Made by a program: the position numbers and the translations under genes. A stretch of 39,856 bases of DNA from Streptomyces spiramenti (GTDB lineage Bacteria > Actinomycetota > Actinomycetes > Streptomycetales > Streptomycetaceae): contig NZ_JAAVJB010000022.1 in NCBI RefSeq assembly GCF_012034385.1, positions 1 through 39,856 on the forward strand. The letters run 5' to 3'. The notes beneath the pieces were generated by a model. That model ran no database searches, was not told the origin of the DNA, and saw only the letters and a program-made list of their open reading frames with translations. Positions within the stretch are counted from its first letter, which is position 1. Each line of letters starts with the position of its first letter. Positions 34,107 through 39,856 of the stretch are shown piece after piece.

Positions 34107-34367
34107 TCAGCCTGCCATCTTTTCCAGGATCAGATCAACTTCTGATTCGATTTCTTGGTCGGCGGTGAGGTGGACGTGCGTGCCGTTTGTCACTTCTTCC
34201 TGTGCGAGCGTCATGAGGTGCCGCGCCAGTGAAGTGAGTCCTGCTCGATTGGCCCTGATGAGCACCTCCGATTGAGTCGCAGAGACGAAGATCTCGAATC
34301 CCTCATCCCACGAGAAACGCAGGCCTTCGTCAGGTCGGTAGTCGGGTGTGGAAATGACGTGCTCCAT
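34107..34367 (-). CDS. Imm32-like immunity protein
   Basis: 86 residues: ATQSEVLIRANRAGLTSLAR, then HLMTLAQEEVTNGTHVHL and a final SEVDLILEKM. The strand-helix pattern with GTHVHL matches my memory of the Imm32 family. It stands first in the minus-strand immunity series. ATG 34367 has no ribosome-binding site; TAGGCT (minus strand, 34374-34379) ends 6 nt before it, suggesting a leaderless transcript that starts the array. Confidence 0.7.
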   Translation of the reverse strand: MEHVISTPDYRPDEGLRFSWDEGFEIFVSATQSEVLIRANRAGLTSLARHLMTLAQEEVTNGTHVHLTADQEIESEVDLILEKMAG

Positions 34368-34379
34368 CGGGCGAGCCTA

Positions 34380-35006
34380 GCGTGATTTTCGGCGACTTTG
34401 CTGCCCCGAGGCAGGCGCCAACTGCCTTGGGCGCTGGGAGGGGGCGGTAATTGACCTGCGTGCGGTCGAGCTGTCGATGACCGTGAAGTAGGCATACACG
34501 ACCGACGGATGGAGCCACCACCGCAATCTTCCCTGCCGGCCTGTCCCTCGCGGCGTGTGGTTGGCCTGGCAGCGAGGCGAGGGCCCGGGGGCGGGTTCAC
34601 GATCAGAGATCTCTCGCCGCGCCAGAGGCTTCGTCCTTGGCGTCGTCCCGAGAGTCCTCAGCCTGTGTCAGGGCCGGGGCTGGATCTGCCTGCGGTGTGC
34701 CAGATCATGGCCGGTGCCGACCGCCGCCGCGGCGGTTGCCGGGCCTGGTCCGTGCAAGCCGGTGCACTTCGGTCGGTCCCGCACGCGACCCACGTGTCCG
34801 CGCGTGCTGACGGGGCGTGCAGCACGGCGCAAAGCGTGCAAGGCGGCAGTAGTGGCCTGCCTGTGGCGCTGTATGTTCGAGTCGGTTGGGGCCGTCCTCG
34901 AGGCGCGGGGACCCGTCAGCGGCGGGCGCCCGTCGAGGACATCGGGGCTCGTCGCGCGCGGTGTGTGGCGACTCGGCGGGAAGCCTCGACCGGGAACGGG
35001 GCAGCG
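34380..35006. other. Intergenic region, no gene seen
   Basis: About 630 bases between the divergent genes at 34367 and 35007. Several open frames cross it but all are Arg/Pro-rich without recognisable motifs. I see no transposase or toxin remnant. It marks the right border of the immunity array. Confidence 0.4.
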
Positions 35007-35474
35007 GTGAAGTACGTCAGTCTCGATGCGCAGGTCGGCGATGTCGCGGGGGTGCTGGATCCAAGCCGGTACCTTCGTGACCTTCCCTTGTTCGCCAGAG
35101 AACTGCCCCCTGGTGCGCGTGCCTTCGCCACGGATGCGGCGCACTACGACTTTCACAGCAGTCGATGTGTGAAGGACCTGACGGTCAGCCTTCTCCAGTG
35201 GTCCGGCGAGGGGGAGTTGGCGGTCAAGTTCCGGCACAACTGCTGGAAGCACGACAGGGACCTGGTGATTCGCTACACGGGCGTTTCCGGCTTCGCTGTC
35301 GATCTGCCCGCCGATGAACGAGGCCGGCTCCGTGGGACGGTGATCCTCGACGAGATCCTGCCCCACCAGGAGGGCTGCAGCCATGAGATTGCCTGCAGGG
35401 AGGGCTCGCTCACCCTCGTGTGCCGCGACCTCCGGGCGTCGTGGACCGAGGCAACCTGTCCGAACGAATGCTAG
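35007..35474 (+). CDS. Hypothetical protein
   Basis: 155 residues from GTG 35007. Contains PSRYLRDLPLFARELPPGAR, FATDAAHYDFHSSRCVKDLT and LAVKFRHNCWKHDRDLVIRY, ending in a Cys-rich strand region. By eye it is a beta-rich domain of the kind seen in immunity or hypothetical Streptomyces proteins. No family is assigned. The frame is open upstream to 34509, but that part lacks coding character. Confidence 0.6.
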   Translation: MKYVSLDAQVGDVAGVLDPSRYLRDLPLFARELPPGARAFATDAAHYDFHSSRCVKDLTVSLLQWSGEGELAVKFRHNCWKHDRDLVIRYTGVSGFAVDLPADERGRLRGTVILDEILPHQEGCSHEIACREGSLTLVCRDLRASWTEATCPNEC

Positions 35475-35693
35475 GCGCGCCCGCGCCGGGTTCTCTTCTG
35501 CGGTCAGCCGCTGACGTTCGGGGCGGCGAGGTTCCGCGTATGAGCGGGCCCGAGTCGGCCGCTGACGTCCGAGTTGGCCCGCGTGACGGTCGACGCAGCA
35601 CCGCTGGCGGTCGGCGGGGGCCGGAGTGCCGGGCGCAGGACGTCGTCCTGGGTGACGGACGGGGTCGCGCGGGTCGAGTCGGCAGCGCCGACC

Positions 35694-36120
35694 TCACTGT
35701 TCCCGCAGTCCGGCCAGCTCCGGGCGGAGCGAGGCGCGTCCCCAGTGCAGGACCTCGTGCAGCCTGTCGGCGAGATGGGCCGTGTCGACCTCCGCGGTGC
35801 CCAGTTCCAGCGCGAGCTCGGAGGGAACGCCCAGCGCTTGCGCGTCCTCCTGGTGGAAGACCAGTGTCAGTGTCGTTCCGCCGAACGCGACGGTTCGCAG
35901 ACACCCGTACACGGTGAAGCCCCTGCTCGGTGGAAACACAGTAGGAGTCCATGCCGCCCCGAACGTCCTGCTCGTCGGGTTCAAGTGTGCTGCGTTGGAG
36001 CAACAGGGACCTGGCGGCACCCTCCTCGTCGGTCCACCCGATGCCCACGACCAGGACGTGCTTTTCCTCGTCGTCCTCGAAGAAGCCGACCGCGGTGACG
36101 CTGACCTGCTGTCTCCCGGG
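35694..36120 (-). pseudogene. Imm10-like immunity gene with a frameshift
   Basis: The upstream part encodes VTAVGFFEDDEEKHVLVVG, then SLLLQRSTLEPDEQDVRGGM and DSYCVSTEQG. At a run of four G near 35912 the frame changes to FTVYGCLRTVAFGGTTLTLVF, LALELGTAEVDTAHLADRLH and the end LAGLREQ. The DEQD..GMD.YC block is that of immunity family Imm10. Removing one G restores a single frame. No ATG or GTG start is obvious before VTAVG, so the 5' end is also doubtful. 35475-35693 shows no other gene. Confidence 0.7.
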
Positions 36121-36315
36121 ACGGTTGGGGGTGTGACGCGATGGAGTATCGCAGCCGCCGACCGGCGCGCGGTTCGGTGGGTTGCAGCCGGGGTGCGGGG
36201 GCGGGCCGTGGAGTTCGGCGAACGCCGCCCCGGCGCGGAGCGCGGTGCGTAGCCTCGGCGGCAGGAGCGCGGCCGTCCGGCAGGGGCGCGGCCCGGAGGA
36301 GTCGAAGGGGACGAC

Positions 36316-36669
36316 GTGGTGGCGGAGACGAGTGACGGGGGCGGAGCCAAGACCGGAGCCGAGGCCGAGGCGGCACAGGTGAGGTTGCTGGGCGGCGGCC
36401 ACGCCGAGCTGACGTTCGCGATGGTCGCCGTCGCCGCGTTGCGGACGCCCGCCAACACCGATCACGAAGTGGTCGTCGAGGTCGGTGGGCGGAACCTGCC
36501 GGTACTGCCGCTGGTGGAGGCCGCGCTCGGGCGGCGGCCGGCCAACACGCATTCCGCGGAGGAGGCGCTGCACGCGCTCGGCTTCACGATGTACGTGCGC
36601 CGCCGTTACGACAAGGTCAGTGGGCGGCCGGTCGTACTGGACCGGGCAGCGCGGAAGTCCTCTTCCTGA
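36316..36669 (+). CDS. Small hypothetical protein
   Basis: 117 residues from GTG 36316, with GAAGGGG at 5 nt. Contains AQVRLLGGGHAELTFAMVAV, VVEVGGRNLPVLPLVEAALG and EEALHALGFTMYVRRRYDKV. No family is recognised. It converges on the gene at 36753, with a terminator between. Confidence 0.6.
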   Translation: MVAETSDGGGAKTGAEAEAAQVRLLGGGHAELTFAMVAVAALRTPANTDHEVVVEVGGRNLPVLPLVEAALGRRPANTHSAEEALHALGFTMYVRRRYDKVSGRPVVLDRAARKSSS

Positions 36670-36687
36670 GACACCCCGGCATGGAGT

Positions 36688-36725
36688 CGGCCCCCGGTGA
36701 GCCGTGGGCGGCTCAGCGGGGGCCG
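36688..36725. terminator. Bidirectional hairpin between convergent genes
   Basis: Outer arms CGGCCCCC/GGGGGCCG and inner arms TGAGCC/GGCTCA form an interrupted 14-bp stem with a 6-nt loop between stops at 36669 and 36753. Confidence 0.7.
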
Positions 36726-36752
36726 AGGTCGTGGGGACCGGCGGTCGGTCGG

Positions 36753-37889
36753 TCAGGCGGCGACGATGCGGTCGGCCAGCAGGTAGATGCTCTCCTCGCC
36801 GCAGGCGAAGGTCAGCGCGTAGGCGCCGGAGACGCCGGAGCCGCCGAGCAGCACGGGCGACTCACCGGCGCGCACCGCCGAGGCGAGGCGCTGCGAGGTC
36901 TCGCGGTGGCCGGGGGAGAGGCAGAGGGTGGTGCCGTCCTCGAAGAGGAAGACGTCCAGGGTGCCGAGCGGTCCGGGACGCACGTCGGCGAGCGGGGTTC
37001 CGGCGCGGGCGAGGCGGCCCAGCCGCTCCGTGGTGCGCTCGTACTCCTCGACGGCGGCGTCGTGGCCGGGCTCGCGGGCCTGGCCGGGCAGCTCGACGGG
37101 CTCGCCGGAGAGGGAGTAGCCGGGGTGCGAGGGGTGGCGGCGGCGGGCGGCGGCCATCTCCGCGGAGAGCTGGTCGTCCTCGTCGCGGGGCTCCGGCGCC
37201 GGCGCGGGGGTCACGTCACCGGTGGCCTGGCGGGGGAGGAAGGGGCGGCGGGTGGCGGACTCGCCGCCCTCGCTCTGCGGGTGCTCGTCGCCGGAGCGGC
37301 GGTCCCGGGCGGCGGACGACTCGTCCACGCGGCCCGTCGACGCGTCCTCGGGGCGCTCGGTGTCGAAGAAGTCGGCGTCCTCGCGGCCGGTGCCCTGGCG
37401 CGGCACGGCCGGACCGGTGGGACGGACGCCGAAGGTCGCGTCGTGGGCGTCGTAACCGGCGAGGTCGACGTCCGGACCCTGGGCGCCGAACTCCGCGCCG
37501 CCCAGCAGCGACCCGTCGGCACCGGCGTGGTCGCCCTCGGCCAGGTAGCGCTCCAGCAGGGCGTCCAGCAGCATCTCGTCCGCGGACGAGGCGGCGGAGT
37601 CGTGGTGGCCCATCGACGCGTTCTCGGCGTCGCGTGCCTCCTGCTCCGCCCAGAACGCGCGCGCCTCCGCCAGTTCGCGGTCGCGCTCGTCGGCCAGCGC
37701 GTCGGCGACCGCCGCCCGGATCAGCTCCTCGTCCGGTGCCACGCGGGCCGGCGGCAGCAGCGCGGGTGCCAACAGTGCCCGCAGTGCGGTCACCTCGGCG
37801 CGCAGGCCGCGTGCGGCCCACAGTGCGGCCGTACAAACGGCCAGAGCGAGCCCGGCGGCGAGCATCAGGATGAGGGATATGGCGCTCAC
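36753..37889 (-). CDS. Membrane-anchored hypothetical protein
   Basis: 378 residues from GTG 37889, with AGGAG at 7 nt. One N-terminal transmembrane helix (ISLILMLAAGLALAVCTAAL) is followed by a charged coiled-coil (about 50-90), a long acidic, Ser/Asp/Gly-rich disordered region (90-270) and a C-terminal globular part (about 275-378) with GTLDVFLFEDGTTLCLSPGH and the end SGAYALTFACGEESIYLLAD. I have seen similar conserved proteins in Streptomyces but no function. Confidence 0.75.
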   Translation of the reverse strand: MSAISLILMLAAGLALAVCTAALWAARGLRAEVTALRALLAPALLPPARVAPDEELIRAAVADALADERDRELAEARAFWAEQEARDAENASMGHHDSAASSADEMLLDALLERYLAEGDHAGADGSLLGGAEFGAQGPDVDLAGYDAHDATFGVRPTGPAVPRQGTGREDADFFDTERPEDASTGRVDESSAARDRRSGDEHPQSEGGESATRRPFLPRQATGDVTPAPAPEPRDEDDQLSAEMAAARRRHPSHPGYSLSGEPVELPGQAREPGHDAAVEEYERTTERLGRLARAGTPLADVRPGPLGTLDVFLFEDGTTLCLSPGHRETSQRLASAVRAGESPVLLGGSGVSGAYALTFACGEESIYLLADRIVAA

Positions 37890-38012
37890 AAAGCATCTCC
37901 TGGTCGCGGTGTCCCCCTAGTTCCTATCCCACGTTTCCGCACCGGTGCCACGTGGTGCAGAGCGGAACGTCACGAACCTGGAGGGTATTTGGTCCCTCAG
38001 CCTCCTTTGCTC

Positions 38013-38053
38013 GACGCCCCGCACCGCGCTGACCTGCGCGGATGCGGGGCGTC
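38013..38053. terminator. Hairpin downstream of the thiolase gene
   Basis: Arms GACGCCCCGCA/TGCGGGGCGTC plus an inner CCGCGC/GCGCGG, with a single bulged A, give a 17-bp stem 78 nt past the thiolase stop. It probably ends the thiolase transcript before the upstream region of the gene at 37889. Confidence 0.7.
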
Positions 38054-38130
38054 TTCTGCTGGGTCACATCACGGGGCCGCTTCGGTATCGCTGGTGTATA
38101 CCGAGCGTCCCGGAGTGACGTGGGTCACCT

Positions 38131-39351
38131 CTAGCTCAGGCGTTCCAGGACCATGGCCATGCCTTGACCGCCGCCCACACACATAGTCTCCAGTCCGAAC
38201 TGCTTGTCGTGCCACCGGAGCGAGTTGATGAGCGTGGTGGTGATGCGGGCCCCCGTCATGCCGAAGGGGTGGCCCACGGCGATGGCGCCGCCGTTGACGT
38301 TCAGGCGGTCCAGGTCGACCCCGAGGTCGCGGTAGGACGGGATGACCTGGGCTGCGAACGCCTCGTTGATCTCGACCAGGTCGATGTCGCCGATGGTCAT
38401 CCCGGCACGGGCCAGCGCCTGGCGCGACGCGTCGACCGGGCCCAGCCCCATGATCTCGGGGGAGAGAGCGGAGACCCCGGTGGAGACGACGCGGGCGAGC
38501 GGGGTGATGCCGAGCTCCCGGGCCTTGGTGTCGGACATGATCACCAGGGCGGCGGCGCCGTCGTTCAGCGCGCAGCAGTTGCCGGCGGTCACCAGGCCGT
38601 CGGGGCGGAAGACCGGCTTGAGGCCCTGCACGCCCTCCAGCGTCACGCCCGCCCGGGGACCGTCGTCGGCGCTGACGACCGTGCCGTCGGGGGTGGTGAC
38701 CGGGGTGATCTCCCGCTCCCAGAACCCGGCGGCGATGGCCGCTTCCGCCAGGTTCTGCGAACGGACACCGAACTCGTCCATCTCCTGCCTGGTCACGCCC
38801 TTGGCGCGGGCCAGGTTCTCGGCGGTCTGGCCCATCGCCATGTAGACGTCGGGGACGTCGCCGCGCTCGCGCGGGTCCGTCCACCCGTCGCCGCCCTGCT
38901 CGGCGCGGCGCGCGGTCCGGGCCTCCGCGTCGGCGAACAGCGGGTTGTGGGTGCCGGGCATGCCGTCGGACGAGCCGTGGGCGAACCGCGACACCGTCTC
39001 GACACCCGCGGAGACGAAGACGTCGCCCTCCCCGGCCCGGATGGCGTGCAACGCCATGCGCGTCGTCTGCAGCGAGGAGGAGCAGTAGCGGGTGATCGTG
39101 CAGGCGGGCAGGTGGTCCATGCCCAGCTGCACCGCGACGACCCGGCCCAGGTTGTGGCCCTGCTCGCCGCCCGGCAGGCCGCAGCCCAGCATCAGGTCGT
39201 CGATCTCGCGAGGGTCGAGCTGGGGCACCTGGTCCAGGGCGGCCCGGACGATCGCCGCGGTCAGGTCGTCCGGGCGCACGTCCTTCAACGACCCCTTCCC
39301 GGCCCGGCCGATCGGGGAGCGGGCGGCGGCGACGATGACGGCTTCGGGCAT
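38131..39351 (-). CDS. Acetyl-CoA C-acyltransferase (thiolase)
   Basis: 406-aa thiolase that cleaves 3-ketoacyl-CoA or condenses two acetyl-CoA. The active-site set is complete: nucleophile Cys90 in [13 protein letters not shown], the NEAFAAQ loop, His361 in [16 protein letters not shown], and Cys391 in [16 protein letters not shown]. The length is right for the degradative FadA-type family. ATG 39351 is preceded by GGAG at 7 nt; a longer start at 39462 would add a Pro/Arg-rich stretch and is rejected. No beta-oxidation partner is visible in the window. Confidence 0.93.
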   Translation of the reverse strand: MPEAVIVAAARSPIGRAGKGSLKDVRPDDLTAAIVRAALDQVPQLDPREIDDLMLGCGLPGGEQGHNLGRVVAVQLGMDHLPACTITRYCSSSLQTTRMALHAIRAGEGDVFVSAGVETVSRFAHGSSDGMPGTHNPLFADAEARTARRAEQGGDGWTDPRERGDVPDVYMAMGQTAENLARAKGVTRQEMDEFGVRSQNLAEAAIAAGFWEREITPVTTPDGTVVSADDGPRAGVTLEGVQGLKPVFRPDGLVTAGNCCALNDGAAALVIMSDTKARELGITPLARVVSTGVSALSPEIMGLGPVDASRQALARAGMTIGDIDLVEINEAFAAQVIPSYRDLGVDLDRLNVNGGAIAVGHPFGMTGARITTTLINSLRWHDKQFGLETMCVGGGQGMAMVLERLS

Positions 39352-39856
39352 TGCTGGCTCCCAGGGCCGGGGCCGGCGACTTCGCCGGCCGGGCGGTTTG
39401 GCGGGTCGGGCGGTGGTGCGTGGAGCTGGCGCCGCGTGGAGCGGATTCAGCGTTGAGCTCATGGTGCGTGGTGCGTGGAGCTGGTGCTGTGACGAGCGTT
39501 GGCGCGGTCGTGCGGGCGGTCGTGTCGGGCGGTCCTGCGTCGGGCCGTGGCGCGCCCGGCGGTGGTGCGGACGGGGTGCGGTGCCGGCCCGGGTCGCTCG
39601 CCGTGGGGCGGAAGCGGCGCCGGGGCTGACGGCCGCACCGCGAAGTTACCCGCGCGTAGGGCCGTCGTCACGGATCGCGTCGTGTGACGCACGCCGCATT
39701 CGCCCACCGGGCGGCGCCGACCACCGCCTCCCGCCACCGCCTCCCGGGGCGCCGGCCCGCTCGCCCGCGCTACGGGCGCCGACCGTCGGTACCGGGGGCG
39801 CCCGTGGCTGTGCCGCCGTCGGGAGCGACGGGCAGGGGGCCGGCACGCCCCGAGCC
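39352..39856. other. Upstream region of the thiolase gene
   Basis: No supported gene; all frames are Arg/Gly/Pro-rich. TTACCCGCGCGTAG at 39646-39659 is an imperfect dyad resembling fatty-acid regulator sites of the TTAC-N6-GTAA kind, but the match is incomplete and it lies about 300 bp from the start. Confidence 0.35.

Noticed and set aside
34509..35006. N-terminal extension of the gene at 35007
   Set aside because: The frame is open but Arg/Gly-rich without domains, and its codon-position bias is poor compared with the part after 35007.
35410..36573. A 387-residue minus-strand protein
   Set aside because: Only the middle part resembles Imm10; the rest is antisense or out-of-frame sequence joined by chance.
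39646..39659. FadR/TetR-type operator for the thiolase
   Set aside because: The dyad is imperfect and about 300 bp from the start; noted in the region entry only.
39459..39737. Small minus-strand gene upstream of the thiolase
   Set aside because: Arg/Pro/Thr-rich translation with no ribosome-binding site; looks like non-coding GC-rich DNA.

Overview
The window is GC-rich actinobacterial chromosome, almost certainly from Streptomyces. The evidence is the codon bias, GTG starts, an XRE/DUF5753 regulator with DUF397 partners, SpoIIE-type phosphatase signalling, and a tRNA-Leu with anticodon UAA, the bldA-type tRNA that reads the rare UUA codon. No tools were run: family names come from reading motifs, and family-level toxin and immunity names come from memory. 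Layout, left to right. (1) 1-5180, core genes: the 3' part of a cyclopropane-fatty-acid-synthase-like methyltransferase, a convergent MacB/FtsX-type ABC exporter (ATPase then permease, minus strand) with two palindromes upstream of the ATPase, and the bldA-like tRNA with its own hairpin terminator. (2) 5638-12137, plus strand: a Bax-inhibitor-1 family membrane protein, a small unknown protein, a 44-residue peptide gene next to a PIMT-like methyltransferase, then a STAS protein and a double-GAF PP2C phosphatase, then a small protein with a disordered tail. (3) 12198-16124: small minus-strand unknown genes, an XRE/DUF5753 regulator with two DUF397 genes, and a MerR regulator with a leaderless promoter and a perfect inverted-repeat operator. 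(4) 16125-34367, a polymorphic-toxin island. On the minus strand a secreted DNRLRE/LamG protein (1408 aa) is followed by a 2263-aa secreted Rhs protein ending in a Hint protease and a 93-aa toxin, whose stop overlaps the ATG of an Imm53-like immunity gene. This block is bracketed by two direct repeats of about 0.75 kb, the MerR C-terminal half. To its right lie transposase scars (IS110 and IS5 types), an orphan toxin tip of PD-(D/E)XK type behind a broken Hint domain, and a run of immunity or immunity-like genes, intact and frameshifted, all on the same strand. (5) 35007-39856: an unknown gene, a frameshifted Imm10-like gene, a small unknown gene, a membrane-anchored unknown protein and a thiolase. 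How the genes work together: the Rhs/LamG pair plus Imm53-like gene is a contact or exported toxin operon with its antidote. The immunity array probably protects against sibling toxins and records earlier tip exchange. Two Hint scars (28.3 kb and 31.8-32.0 kb) resemble each other more than the resident Hint, so a second Rhs gene was probably lost here. The only in-frame TTA codon I found in an intact gene of the window lies in one immunity-like gene (33455-33862), which would tie its translation to bldA. Four genes share a -10-like hexamer exactly 6 nt before the start codon, suggesting leaderless transcripts.
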